This document shows, piece by piece, positions 1-8,644 of a stretch of DNA of 37,862 nucleotides. This stretch comes from DASZZY01 sp036260395. Lineage in GTDB: Bacteria > Actinomycetota > UBA4738 > CALAEC01. Position numbers and translations under genes: made by a program. Where the stretch lies: contig DASZZY010000054.1 of the NCBI GenBank assembly GCA_036260395.1, positions 1-37,862 on the forward strand, written 5' to 3'. Position 1 is the first letter of the stretch. Each line of letters starts with the position of its first letter. The notes under the pieces were generated by a model. That model was given only the letters and a program-made list of their open reading frames with translations. It was not told the origin of the DNA and did no database searches.

Positions 1-750
1 CTGTACGACTACGGGATGCTGGACCTGGCCAAGCACCTGCTCCGGCAGGTCCTCGACGAGCTCCGCCCCTACCTCCGCGCGGGGACCGCGGTCGTCGGGA
101 TCGAGCCCTCCTGCGTGGCGGTGTTCCGCGACGAGCTGCCGAACCTGTTCCCCCACGACCGGGACGCCCGGCGGCTGGCGGGGCAGGCCAGGATGCTCGA
201 GGAGTTCCTGGTGGACGAGGGCTGGCGCCCGCCGCCGCTCCGCGGGAAGGCGGTCGTCCACGGGCACTGTCACCACAAGGCGATCATGGGCCTCGACGCC
301 GAGGCTGAACTCCTCGACGCGATGGGGCTGAACCACGAGCTGCCGGCGACCGGGTGCTGCGGGATGGCGGGGAGCTTCGGGTTCGAGGCGGGCGAGAAGT
401 ACGAGGTGGGGAAGGCCGCGGGGGAGCGGGTGCTCCTGCCAGCCGTCCGGGAGGCGGCGGAGGACACGCTGATCGTCGCGGACGGCTTCTCGTGCCGGAC
501 GATGATCGAGCAGGAGACGGACCGCCGCGCGCTCCACGTGGCCGAGGTGCTCCGGATGGCGATGGACGGGCAGGCGCCGGGTCGGGCGCGGCCCGAGGAC
601 GCGCTCGGCGACGAGGCGACGGTCGGCGACGGGAGGCCACCGCCCGGCCGCGGGGTGGCGGCCGGCGCCCTGGCCGCCGCGGCGGGAGCGGCGGCCTGGG
701 GCCTGGCCCGCCGCAGTCGCGGCCGTTTACGGAGCCGAGCCGCCGGATAG
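1..750 (+). CDS. Fe-S oxidoreductase with CCG domain, C-terminal part (5' end outside window)
   Basis: The reading frame is open from base 1, so this is the 3' portion of a longer gene. The visible 249 residues contain a cysteine-rich 'CCG' domain: a HGHCHHKA motif near residue 90, GCCGMAGSFG near residue 120, and a later GFSCRTMIEQ segment. In the family these cysteines ligate a redox-active Fe-S centre, as in GlpC/LutA-type proteins and in large fusions of an FAD-linked D-2-hydroxyacid oxidase with a ferredoxin/CCG half. The fusion is the likelier full form, but the FAD half cannot be seen. The tail has a low-complexity Ala-rich hydrophobic stretch followed by arginines, which could be a membrane anchor. 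A PoxB-like gene follows after 40 bp on the same strand. Substrate unknown. Confidence 0.8.
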   Translation: MYDYGMLDLAKHLLRQVLDELRPYLRAGTAVVGIEPSCVAVFRDELPNLFPHDRDARRLAGQARMLEEFLVDEGWRPPPLRGKAVVHGHCHHKAIMGLDAEAELLDAMGLNHELPATGCCGMAGSFGFEAGEKYEVGKAAGERVLLPAVREAAEDTLIVADGFSCRTMIEQETDRRALHVAEVLRMAMDGQAPGRARPEDALGDEATVGDGRPPPGRGVAAGALAAAAGAAAWGLARRSRGRLRSRAAG

Positions 751-790
751 GCACGGGAGGAGACCGCCGCACGCGGATGGAGGGATCGCC

Positions 791-2551
791 GTGGGGAAGA
801 TCGCATCGGAGCTGCTGGTCGAGCGCCTGATCGACTGGGGCGTCGACACCATCTTCGGCCTGCCCGGGGACGGCATCAACGGGATCATGGAAGGGATCCG
901 CCGCCACCGGGACCGGATCAGGTTCGTGCTGGTCCGGCACGAGGAGGCGGCGGCCTTCATGGCCACCGGCTACGCCAAGACCACCGGCAGGCTCGGCGTC
1001 TGCCTGGCGACCTCGGGCCCCGGCGGGCTCCACCTGGTGAACGGCCTGTACGACGCCAAGCTCGACCACGTGCCGGTCCTGGCCATCACCGGCCTCCAGG
1101 GCACCAGCGTGCTCGGGACCGGGTTCCAGCAGGAGGTCCACCTCGACCGGCTGTTCATGGACCTGTGCGAGTACAACGAGCGCGTCATGGTCCCCGCCTC
1201 GATCCCCACCCTCGTGGACATCGCGGTCCGGACGGCGTACTCGCGGAGCGGCGTCTCGCACATCACGTTCCCGGTGGACATGCAGGAAGCCGACGCGGAG
1301 ATGGATCCGTTCGAGGGAGGGCTGGGCACCGCCAGAACGCCGCAGACCGCGCCGACCTACGCCCACCCCCGCGTGCTCCCGAGCGACGACGCGATCCGGC
1401 ACGCCGCGGAGATCCTGAACGACGGGCGGAAGGTCGTGATGCTGGTCGGCATCGGGGCCGAGCGCGCCGGCGACGACGTCCTTGAGGCCGCCGAGCTGCT
1501 GGGCGCGCCGATCGTCAAGTCGCTGCTCGGCAAGCACGTGGTCCCGGACGACCATCCGCTGAGCGTCGGTGGCCTGGGCCTGCTGGGCACCCGCCCGGCC
1601 GAGGAGGCCATGGACGCCTGCGACACCGTGTTCATGGTCGGCACGAACTTCCCCTACACGGCGTACCTCCCGGTGGACCGCAACGCGGTTCAGATCGAGC
1701 TCGACGCCGTCCGGGCGGGGAGCCGCATCCCGGTCCAGGCCCCCCTCGTCGGCGACGCCGGGGAGACGCTGCGGGCGCTCCTCCCGCACCTCCGTCGGAA
1801 GGACGACCGCACGTTCCTCGAGGGCGCCCAGCGCGCGATGGCCGAGTGGAACGAGGAGATGGACGCGCTGGCCTCCCCGGACCGCGAGCCGATCCAGCCG
1901 CAGTACCTGATGTCGGTGATCGACCGGCTGGCCGACGGCGATGCCATCCTCACCTGTGACTCGGGGACGATCGCCACCTGGGCGGCCCGGCACTTCACGA
2001 TCCGGGACGGCCGCAAGTTCTACCTCTCCGGGAACCTGGCCACGATGGCGCCCGGGCTTCCCTACTCCATCGCCGCCCAGGTCGCGTATCCGGGGCGCCA
2101 GTCCATCGCGTTCGTCGGCGATGGGGGCTTCGCGATGCTGATGGCCGAGTTCCACACGGCCGTGGCCCACGGCCTGCCGATCAAGGTCGTCATCTGCAAC
2201 AACGGCCTCCTCGGCCAGATCCTCTGGGAGCAGATGGCGCTGGGGTACCCGGAGTACGGCGTCCGCCTCCAGCGGGAGATGGAGTTCGCCCCGTGGGCCG
2301 AGTCGTGCGGCGGCAGGGGGATCCGCGTGGAGAAGCCGGGCGACGTGGAGCCGGCGATCCGCGACGCCCTGGCGTTCGACGGGCCGGCCCTGGTGGACGT
2401 GGCGGTGAACCCGGACGAGCCGCCGATGCCTCCGAAGATCCACTGGGACGAGGCCAAGTCGTTCGCGGAGTCCTTCCTGAAGGGCACCCCGCGGCGGGTG
2501 TCGATCGCCTCGACGATGTTCCGCTCGAAGATCGACCGCCTCCGCTCGTAG
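791..2551 (+). CDS. Thiamine-diphosphate-dependent enzyme, pyruvate oxidase/dehydrogenase (PoxB)-like
   Basis: The 586-residue protein has the three-domain layout of the acetolactate synthase/pyruvate oxidase family. The N-terminal pyrimidine-binding domain contains the conserved glutamate in VRHEEAAAF (about residue 50). A central domain follows, then a C-terminal diphosphate-binding domain with GDGGFAMLMAEF...NN, the GDG-N27-NN thiamine-diphosphate/Mg signature (about residues 440-470). Length and N-terminal sequence (FGLPGDGINGIMEG) resemble pyruvate:quinone oxidoreductases (PoxB), which decarboxylate pyruvate to acetate. Other 2-oxoacid decarboxylases of the family, such as benzoylformate decarboxylase or sulfoacetaldehyde acetyltransferase, cannot be excluded. 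The start is GTG with GGAGGG about 6 bp upstream. The next gene begins 2 bp after the stop, so the two are probably co-transcribed. Confidence 0.85.
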   Translation: MGKIASELLVERLIDWGVDTIFGLPGDGINGIMEGIRRHRDRIRFVLVRHEEAAAFMATGYAKTTGRLGVCLATSGPGGLHLVNGLYDAKLDHVPVLAITGLQGTSVLGTGFQQEVHLDRLFMDLCEYNERVMVPASIPTLVDIAVRTAYSRSGVSHITFPVDMQEADAEMDPFEGGLGTARTPQTAPTYAHPRVLPSDDAIRHAAEILNDGRKVVMLVGIGAERAGDDVLEAAELLGAPIVKSLLGKHVVPDDHPLSVGGLGLLGTRPAEEAMDACDTVFMVGTNFPYTAYLPVDRNAVQIELDAVRAGSRIPVQAPLVGDAGETLRALLPHLRRKDDRTFLEGAQRAMAEWNEEMDALASPDREPIQPQYLMSVIDRLADGDAILTCDSGTIATWAARHFTIRDGRKFYLSGNLATMAPGLPYSIAAQVAYPGRQSIAFVGDGGFAMLMAEFHTAVAHGLPIKVVICNNGLLGQILWEQMALGYPEYGVRLQREMEFAPWAESCGGRGIRVEKPGDVEPAIRDALAFDGPALVDVAVNPDEPPMPPKIHWDEAKSFAESFLKGTPRRVSIASTMFRSKIDRLRS

Positions 2552-2553
2552 GC

Positions 2554-3642
2554 GTGGAGATCGAGGGCCTGGAGTCCGCCGCCTACACGATCCCCACCGA
2601 GCGCCCGGAGTCCGACGGTACGCTGGCCTGGGACTCGACCACGGCCGTGACCGCGGTGGTCCGGGCGGGGGGGACGTCGGGCCTCGGCCTCACCTACGGG
2701 GCCACGGCGTGCGCCACGCTGATCCGCGACACGCTCGCCGACCTGGTGACCGGCGTGGACGCCCTCGACGTGCCCTCGGCGTGGCGCCGGATGGTCGACG
2801 GCGTGCGGAACCTCGGCCGCCCGGGCGTCGCCTCGTACGCCATCGCCGCCGTCGACGTCGCGCTGTGGGACCTCAAGGCGAGGCTCCTGGACCTGCCGCT
2901 CTTCCGGCTCCTCGGCGCGGCCCGCGACGAGGTGCCCGTGTACGCCAGCGGCGGCTTCACGTCGGCGTCGGAGGACGAGCTCGCCCATGAGCTCGGCGGG
3001 TGGGTGCACGGGGAGGGGATCTCGCGGGTCAAGATGAAGATCGCCGCCGGCCGCGGTGCCGACCCCCACCGTGACCTCCGACGCGTGGCGCGGGCCCGCC
3101 GGGCGATCGGGCACGACGCCGACCTGATGGTCGACGCGAACGGCGGGTACACGCGGAAGCAGGCGGTCGCCGTGGGCCGCCGGCTGGAGGACCTGGGCGT
3201 CACCTGGTTCGAGGAGCCCGTCTCGTCCGACGACCTAGATGGGCTGGCGGAGATCCGGGGGCTCACCGCGATCGACGTGGCGGCGGGGGAGTACGGCCAC
3301 GACGTCTGGTACTTCGAGCGCTTGGCGCCGGTGGTGGACGTCCTCCAGGCCGACGTCTCCCGGTGCATGGGGATCACCGAATGGCTCCGGGCCGCCGCCG
3401 TCGCGGCCGCCCACAACCTCGACCTTTCCGGCCACACGGCGCAGTCGCTGCACCTCCATCCGGCCTGCGCGATCCAGAACCTGCGGCACGTGGAGTACTT
3501 CCACGACCACCGCCGGGTGGAGCGGATACTGTTCGACGGCGTGGTGGAGCCGCAGGGCGGACGCCTCCGCCCCGATCCGTCCCGGCCCGGGGTGGGCCTG
3601 GACCTCAAGGAGGCGGACGCGGAGCCCTACCGGGCCGCCTGA
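2554..3642 (+). CDS. Enolase-superfamily enzyme, mandelate racemase group (probable acid-sugar dehydratase)
   Basis: The 362-residue protein has the N-terminal capping domain and C-terminal barrel of the mandelate racemase/muconate-lactonizing family. Visible active-site elements, in order, are the K-x-K motif in RVKMKI (about 165), the metal ligands in LMVDANGGYT, WFEEPV and AAGEYG, and the Asp/His dyad in QADVSRCMGITE and LSGHTAQS. KxK plus a His-Asp dyad fits the mandelate racemase group, mostly acid-sugar dehydratases and some racemases, acting by proton abstraction next to a carboxylate. The substrate is not predictable. GTG at 2554, 2 bp after the PoxB-like stop, is taken as start; no strong ribosome-binding site is seen, consistent with translational coupling. 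A dehydratase making a 2-oxoacid beside a 2-oxoacid decarboxylase is a plausible catabolic pair. Confidence 0.85.
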   Translation: MEIEGLESAAYTIPTERPESDGTLAWDSTTAVTAVVRAGGTSGLGLTYGATACATLIRDTLADLVTGVDALDVPSAWRRMVDGVRNLGRPGVASYAIAAVDVALWDLKARLLDLPLFRLLGAARDEVPVYASGGFTSASEDELAHELGGWVHGEGISRVKMKIAAGRGADPHRDLRRVARARRAIGHDADLMVDANGGYTRKQAVAVGRRLEDLGVTWFEEPVSSDDLDGLAEIRGLTAIDVAAGEYGHDVWYFERLAPVVDVLQADVSRCMGITEWLRAAAVAAAHNLDLSGHTAQSLHLHPACAIQNLRHVEYFHDHRRVERILFDGVVEPQGGRLRPDPSRPGVGLDLKEADAEPYRAA

Positions 3643-3681
3643 GCGGCGCCCGCCCATCGCCGGCGTGGCTGTCGTATAGGG

Positions 3682-3709
3682 TTGTCATTGGCTGTTCTTC
3701 GAGTACGCT
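3682..3709 (+). promoter_or_regulatory. Candidate ftsK promoter
   Basis: TTGTCA at 3682-3687 and TACGCT at 3704-3709 are separated by 16 bp, a housekeeping-sigma arrangement. It would start transcription near 3716, about 65 nt before the ftsK ATG, in the only non-coding gap (3643-3780) in this part of the window. Confidence 0.5.
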
Positions 3710-3780
3710 AGTGTGGTCTGCCGTGACCCGGGAACGGCCCGCCGCGGGTCGCTTTCGCGACCCCGCGGACGGAGGAACGG

Positions 3781-5976
3781 ATGGCCAAGACCAAGACGAG
3801 CTCGAGGTCGAAGCGGAAGAAGCGACCGGCCGCACGCCGGGCCACGGCCGGGCAGCGCCTGGCCCGGCACCTGACGCCCCTCGTCGAGGACGTGATCGGC
3901 ATCGGGCTCGTCGCCCTGGCGCTCCTCGCCGCGCTGGGGATATGGCTCGACGCCGCGGGCCCCGTCGGAGGGTTCCTCTCCCTCGTCGCCCGAGGGGCGT
4001 TCGGGCTCTTCGGCTACGCGTTCCCGCTGATGGCGCTGTGGTGGGGGCTGGTGCTGGTGCGGGGGACGGCCGAGGAAGACCGCGGCCGGATGCTGGTCGG
4101 CCTGTCCCTGGCGCTGTTCGGCGGGCTGGGCTTCGGGTCGCTGCTGGCCGGGAACCCCAGCCCCGCTGCGGGCTTCGACCCCCTCGCCGGCGCGGGGGGG
4201 CTCGTCGGGTCGCTGGCCGCCTGGCCGCTCTCGCGGCTGCTCTCCGGCTACGGCGCCGCGGTCGTGTGTCTCGCGCTGCTGCTGCTGGGCGCGCTCGTCT
4301 TCACCGCGACGCCGCTGTCGGCGGTGATCCGATGGTTCCGCCGCCCCCCCGAGGAGCGGCCGGCCGAGCCGAAGGTAACGAAGCCGCGACGGCGGAAGGG
4401 CTCGCCGCTGCCGGAGGAGCCGGAGGAGCCGCTGGAGCCGGCGCTCGTCGCGCTCCCCGAGCCGGAGCCCCCGGCCGAGGAGGCCCGCCCGGCGGTCCCG
4501 GAGCCGAAGCCCGGCAAGAGCGGCTACCGCCTGCCACCCCTCGACCTGCTCCGGCCCGCGCCCCCGGCGGCCTCCGCGGGACGGGACGAGGCCCAGATCA
4601 TGGCGGCGCTTGAACAGACGCTGCGCAACTTCGGCGTGGGCGCCCGCGTGGCGGGGTTCACCCGAGGGCCGACCGTCACGCTCTACGAGGTCGAGGTCGA
4701 CGAGGGGACCAAGGTCAAGAAGGTGCTCTCGCTCGGCGACGACATCGCCTACGCGCTGGCCACGCCGGAGGTCCGGATCATCGCCCCGATCCCCGGGAAG
4801 TCCGCGATCGGGATCGAGGTGCCGAACAAGAGCCGCGACTTCGTGGTCCTCGGCGACGTCCTCCGTTCGAAGACGGCCAGGGCGGAGCGGCACCCGCTGG
4901 CCGTGGCCCTCGGCAAGGACGTCCACGGGCGGTCGGTGCTCCTGAAGCTCAACCAGATGCCCCACCTGCTGATCGCCGGTGCCACGGGCGCCGGGAAGTC
5001 CTCGCTCATCAACACGTTCGTGACGTCGATCCTGGTCCGCGCCACGCCCGACGAGGTGAAGCTGGTGCTCATCGACCCGAAGCGGGTCGAGCTCTCGCAC
5101 TTCGCCGACCTCCCCCACCTGCTGTCGCCGGTCATCGTCCACCCCAAGCGGGCCGCCGAGGCGCTGGGGTGGGTGGTCCGGGAGATGGAGATGCGCTACG
5201 AGTCGCTGGCCACGGTGGGACAGCGTGACATCGACTCGTACAACGCCGCGCTGACCGGTGGGACGCTCCGGGTGCCGCCCGGCCGCGACTCGGAGTTCGC
5301 CGCGCTCCCGTACATCGTCGTGGTGATCGACGAGCTGGCCGACCTCATGATGGTGGCCCCCCGCGACGTCGAGGACGCCATCTGCCGGATCGCGCAGATG
5401 GCCCGGGCCGTGGGCATCCACCTGGTCGTGGCGACCCAGCGCCCCAGCGTCGACGTCGTGACCGGGCTCATCAAGGCCAACATCCCGTCGCGGATCGCCT
5501 TCATGACCGCCAGCGCCGCGGACTCGCGCGTCATCCTCGATGTGGGAGGCGCCGAGAAGCTCGTCGGCCAGGGCGACATGCTGTTCCTGCCCTCGTCCGC
5601 ATCGCGGGCCCACCGGATCCAGGGCGCCTGGGTGACCGAGAAGGAGATCGAGGACACCACGACCTGGGTGCGCAAGCAGCGGGAGCCCCAGTACGTCCAG
5701 GGCGTCGAGGGCCTCGGCAAGCCCCCCGCCGACGACGAGGACCTCGGCGGCGAGGACGAGCTGCTGGAGCAGGCGGCGGAGCTGGTGATCCGGTCGCAGC
5801 TCGGCTCGACCTCGATGCTCCAGCGGAAGCTCAAGGTCGGCTTCGCCCGCGCGGGCCGGATCATGGACCTCCTCGAGGAGCGGGGCATCGTCGGACCCTC
5901 CCAGGGCTCGAAGCCGCGCGACGTCCTGATGACGTGGGAGGAGTGGACCGAGTCCCGCACCCCCGCCGGTTCCTAG
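3781..5976 (+). CDS. ftsK: DNA translocase FtsK/SpoIIIE
   Basis: This 731-residue motor pumps DNA across the division septum to clear the chromosome terminus. A basic N-terminus (to about residue 30) precedes about four membrane segments (roughly 38-57, 64-85, 95-115 and 160-180). A Pro/Glu-rich linker follows (about 195-260). The motor has Walker A GATGAGKS at about 400-407 and Walker B VVVIDELADLM at about 513-523. The C-terminus is a winged-helix gamma domain (LGSTSMLQRKLKVGFARAGR), which in the family reads KOPS-like polar sequences. The linker is short compared with many FtsK proteins. The start is ATG with GGAGGA about 5 bp upstream. The gene ends facing the broken HNH gene. Confidence 0.95.
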   Translation: MAKTKTSSRSKRKKRPAARRATAGQRLARHLTPLVEDVIGIGLVALALLAALGIWLDAAGPVGGFLSLVARGAFGLFGYAFPLMALWWGLVLVRGTAEEDRGRMLVGLSLALFGGLGFGSLLAGNPSPAAGFDPLAGAGGLVGSLAAWPLSRLLSGYGAAVVCLALLLLGALVFTATPLSAVIRWFRRPPEERPAEPKVTKPRRRKGSPLPEEPEEPLEPALVALPEPEPPAEEARPAVPEPKPGKSGYRLPPLDLLRPAPPAASAGRDEAQIMAALEQTLRNFGVGARVAGFTRGPTVTLYEVEVDEGTKVKKVLSLGDDIAYALATPEVRIIAPIPGKSAIGIEVPNKSRDFVVLGDVLRSKTARAERHPLAVALGKDVHGRSVLLKLNQMPHLLIAGATGAGKSSLINTFVTSILVRATPDEVKLVLIDPKRVELSHFADLPHLLSPVIVHPKRAAEALGWVVREMEMRYESLATVGQRDIDSYNAALTGGTLRVPPGRDSEFAALPYIVVVIDELADLMMVAPRDVEDAICRIAQMARAVGIHLVVATQRPSVDVVTGLIKANIPSRIAFMTASAADSRVILDVGGAEKLVGQGDMLFLPSSASRAHRIQGAWVTEKEIEDTTTWVRKQREPQYVQGVEGLGKPPADDEDLGGEDELLEQAAELVIRSQLGSTSMLQRKLKVGFARAGRIMDLLEERGIVGPSQGSKPRDVLMTWEEWTESRTPAGS

Positions 5977-5977
5977 G

Positions 5978-5992
5978 GCCGCGTTCCGCGGC
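5978..5992. terminator. Short GC hairpin between convergent genes
   Basis: GCCGCG-TTC-CGCGGC gives a 6-bp stem with a 3-nt loop in the 22-bp gap between ftsK and the convergent HNH relic. There is no U-tract, so terminator function is only a suggestion. Confidence 0.25.
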
Positions 5993-5998
5993 GAACCG

Positions 5999-7191
5999 CT
6001 AGGGCGGGGCGCGCTCCTCCAGCACCGACCCGTCCGGGCGCCGGAACACCGGACGTCCGTCCTCCAACGCCACCGTGAACCCGCCACGGCCGTGCACCAT
6101 CCCGTGGTGCCGCCGGCAGAGCGTCAGGAGGTTCGGCACCGCGGTCGCGCCGCCGTCGGCCCAGTGGACCACGTGGTGGACGTCGCACCAGGTGTGCGGG
6201 CGGTCGCAGCCCGGGAATCGGCAGCTGCGATCCCGCACGATCACCGCCCCCCGCATCCCGGGGGGGATGAGCGGGGTCCGCCTCCCGACGTCGAGGGGCT
6301 CGGAGGCCCCAGCCAGTACCACCCTGCGGATTGAGGCGTCGCAGGCCAGCTTCCGGGCTACCTCCGGATCGAGGGGGCCGGTGTGGTCGGCCTCGCACGG
6401 CCCTCCGGCGCCCTCCGCGAGGACATCGGCCCCAACGGTCACCGTGAGGTGCGGCCGCTCGCCACCCACCCGCGGGCGATCACCCGCGTCCAGCCACTGA
6501 CGGCAGATCTCCCCGAGCGCGTCGGCCCGGCGCTGGGCCGCCGTCCGATGGTCCCGCCCCCGCTCCCCCGAGCGGGCCTCCGCATCCAGGACCGCCCGGA
6601 GCGCCGTGAGAAGGGTCTCGCCGGTCTCCGGGTCCAGGTCCCCGTCGAGCCGGACCATCCCGAGGAACGTCACGAGGCGTGCAGGCGCCGGCGCTCCCGC
6701 AGGGGTCGTCCCCGGCCAGGGGGCGATCCCGCTCGGCCGCCTGCCGCCAGTATCCGGCGATCCGCCGGAGGTCGTTGGCGGTGTGGATCCGGGCGGCCCC
6801 CCACCAGCTGCGCCTCCGACTCGGCGAACGCCGCCGGGTGCTCGTCCCGGGCCGCCACCAGCACCCGCACGGCCGAGCCCGAGATCTCCCCCTCCTCCCA
6901 GGCCCGGCCGGTCTCCGGCATCTGCTCGACCGACCGGGCCAGGTGCACGTCCCGGCGGGCGTGGGCCCACGTCAGCCGGAAGCGCGAGGCCAGCCAGGAG
7001 GCTGCCGACAGGTGCCCGCCCCGGGCATGGATCCCCCGGCGCTCGAGGTCTCGCAGCCGGCGCAGCCGCTCGGCCTCCAGCAGTTCAGAGGCCCGATGGA
7101 GCTCGGCGAAGTCCTCCTCGGCCCGGGCCTCGGGCACCTCGACCAGGTCCTCGGACCGGAGCGCCTCCACCGCGGACCGGAGCTCGCTCAT
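5999..7191 (-). pseudogene. DUF222/HNH endonuclease (13E12-type), broken by several frameshifts
   Basis: Read from 7191 downward, the first frame gives a DUF222-type N-terminus (MSELRSAVEALRSEDLVEV, later GGHLSAASWLASRFRLTWA) up to about 6800. Homologous text then continues in a second frame (ARIHTANDLRRIAGYWRQ), returns to the first (RERRRLHAS) and, after an in-frame stop at 6670-6672, resumes in a third frame (GMVRLDGDLDPETG). That last frame runs through an intact HNH domain with CRFPGCDRPHTWCDVHH and a closing LTLCRRHHGMVHG. One shift sits in a six-base C run at about 6797-6802. At least three frame changes make a single full-length product impossible, so this is a decayed gene, or one affected by assembly errors. 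An SOS box lies 14 bp upstream of the start, and a GATAGC hexamer 6 nt before the ATG could be a -10 for a leaderless transcript. Confidence 0.75.
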
Positions 7192-7204
7192 CGACCCGCT
7201 ATCC

Positions 7205-7218
7205 CGAACATGGGTTCG
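7205..7218. promoter_or_regulatory. LexA-binding SOS box upstream of HNH relic
   Basis: CGAACATGGGTTCG matches the Gram-positive/mycobacterial consensus CGAAC-N4-GTTCG in every fixed position. It sits immediately upstream of the minus-strand HNH start, overlapping where its promoter should lie. The plus-strand RodZ-like gene starts 120 bp away, so control of the HNH gene is the simpler reading. Confidence 0.8.
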
Positions 7219-7337
7219 GATTCTACAAAGGGGGTCTGACATGCCGCGCGCCGGAGCGCGGTGGGATCCCGCTCTGCACCGCCGTACGGGGCATGGGCGC
7301 CATCGCGGTATCATCGGCCGCGCCCAACCGTTCGCCG

Positions 7338-8093
7338 ATGATGCAGCAGACCGACACCGGCATCGGCCGGGCCCTGCGCCGGGCTCGCCTCACCCAGGGG
7401 AAGACGCTGGAGGAGGTCAGCCGCGACACGCGGGTCCGGACCGATTACCTCCTCGCCCTCGAGCGAGAGACCTGGGGCGCCCTGGCCGGCGACGTCTACG
7501 TCCGCGGCTTCCTGCGGTCCTACTCCCGGTACCTCGGCCTGAACGCCGAGAAGGTGATCCAGGTCTACGAGCGCACGTCGCACCGTCCCAAGCCCCCGCC
7601 CGCGCCGGTGGAGCGCGCTCCCGGGGTGGGCGCCACCGAGGCCGTGGAGCTGACCGGTGGGAACCGGCGCGGGAGCTGGTTCCTGGCCGTCGTGGCGGCC
7701 GTCACGGCGCTGGCCGCCGCGGCGGGGATCGGGCTGTTCTCGCGCCGGGCCACGGTTCCCGAGCCGGCCTCGAACCGACCCGCGCCTCAGGTCGCCGTCA
7801 CCACCCGAACGGTCGAGGTCGGCCTGCTGCCCCGCGGCCCCGTGGAGGTGGAGATCGTCCCGGACGACGACCCACCGATCGTCGAGCGGCTGGAGCGAGG
7901 CGAGGCGCGCTCGTTCGAGGCGGACGAGCGGATCCTCGTTCGGCTGTCGCAGGGCGACCGGGTCCGCCTCGAGGTCAACGGCACCGACCTCGGGACGCCG
8001 GGCTTCCGCGACCAGCCGTTCGAGGCGACCTATGGGCCCAAGGACTTCCGGGGGGACCGATCGCCGAGCGTCGAACCCACCTCCGGCGCATAG
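7338..8093 (+). CDS. RodZ-like membrane-anchored helix-turn-helix protein
   Basis: The 251-residue protein opens with a Cro/RodZ-type helix-turn-helix (IGRALRRARLTQGKTLEEVS through VYVRGFLRSYSRYLGL, about residues 6-70). A Pro-rich linker follows, then one membrane segment near residues 115-135 (WFLAVVAAVTALAAAAGIGL), then an extracytoplasmic domain resembling the RodZ C-terminal DUF4115 fold (VEVEIVPDDD ... VNGTDLGTPGF). RodZ links the cytoskeleton to cell-wall elongation in rods; in actinobacteria without MreB its role is less clear. There are tandem ATGs at 7338 and 7341 and an in-frame ATG at 7293. None has a clear ribosome-binding site; a TATCAT hexamer at 7309-7314 could be the -10. The gene heads an operon with pgsA, cinA and thpR, a common actinobacterial order. 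Confidence 0.8.
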   Translation: MMQQTDTGIGRALRRARLTQGKTLEEVSRDTRVRTDYLLALERETWGALAGDVYVRGFLRSYSRYLGLNAEKVIQVYERTSHRPKPPPAPVERAPGVGATEAVELTGGNRRGSWFLAVVAAVTALAAAAGIGLFSRRATVPEPASNRPAPQVAVTTRTVEVGLLPRGPVEVEIVPDDDPPIVERLERGEARSFEADERILVRLSQGDRVRLEVNGTDLGTPGFRDQPFEATYGPKDFRGDRSPSVEPTSGA

Positions 8094-8644
8094 AGCCGTT
8101 CGGGCTCGGCTGGCCGAACATCATCTCGGTCGGCCGCATCCTGCTCGCGCCGGTGATCGTCGTGCTGATCCTGGCCGATGCCCGTCCCGCGGCCTACCTC
8201 GCGGCGGCGCTGTTCGTCGTGGCCGCGGCCACCGACGGCCTCGACGGCTACCTGGCTCGCCGGTACGAGAGCACCACCAGGCTGGGGCAGTGGCTCGACC
8301 CACTGGCCGACAAGGTGCTGGTGGCGGCGCCGATCCTGACGCTCACGGCCGTGCGCCGGTTCCCGCTGTGGGCCGCCCTGGTGATCGTGGCCCGGGAGTT
8401 CGCCGTGTCGCTGCTCCGGGCGTGGCTCGGGGCCCGCGGCCGGGCCATGCCCGCGTCGTGGTGGGCGAAGTGGAAGACCGCGGCCCAGATGGCGGTGATC
8501 GTGCTGTACCTGCTGCCGGTATTCGACGCGGCGGCCCGGGGCTTCCGGTTCGGCGTCCTGGTGGCCGCCGTCGCGCTCACCGTGTGGTCCGGGCTCGACT
8601 ACCTCATCAAGGCCGGACGACCGGCTCCCGCCGAGGCCGGATGA
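8090..8644 (+). CDS. pgsA: CDP-diacylglycerol-glycerol-3-phosphate 3-phosphatidyltransferase
   Basis: This integral-membrane enzyme makes phosphatidylglycerophosphate, the precursor of phosphatidylglycerol. The CDP-alcohol phosphotransferase signature D-x2-DG-x2-AR-x8-G-x3-D-x3-D is complete: DGLDGYLAR at about residues 47-55, then G, QWLDPLADK. Several hydrophobic helices surround it, and the predicted 184 residues are typical of the family. The start is the problem. There is no ATG, GTG or TTG in frame between the end of the recognisable N-terminus (NIISVGRILLAPV) and at least 200 bp upstream. I placed the start at ATA 8090, which overlaps the previous stop (ATAG, the shape of the usual ATGA junction). 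An ATC at 8060 after GGGGGGA is an alternative. The 3' end overlaps cinA (ATGA). Confidence 0.85.
   Translation: MEPFGLGWPNIISVGRILLAPVIVVLILADARPAAYLAAALFVVAAATDGLDGYLARRYESTTRLGQWLDPLADKVLVAAPILTLTAVRRFPLWAALVIVAREFAVSLLRAWLGARGRAMPASWWAKWKTAAQMAVIVLYLLPVFDAAARGFRFGVLVAAVALTVWSGLDYLIKAGRPAPAEAG

Noticed and set aside
3682..3710. SOS box before ftsK
   Set aside because: CTGTTCTTCGAGTAC has no GAAC-N4-GTTC core.
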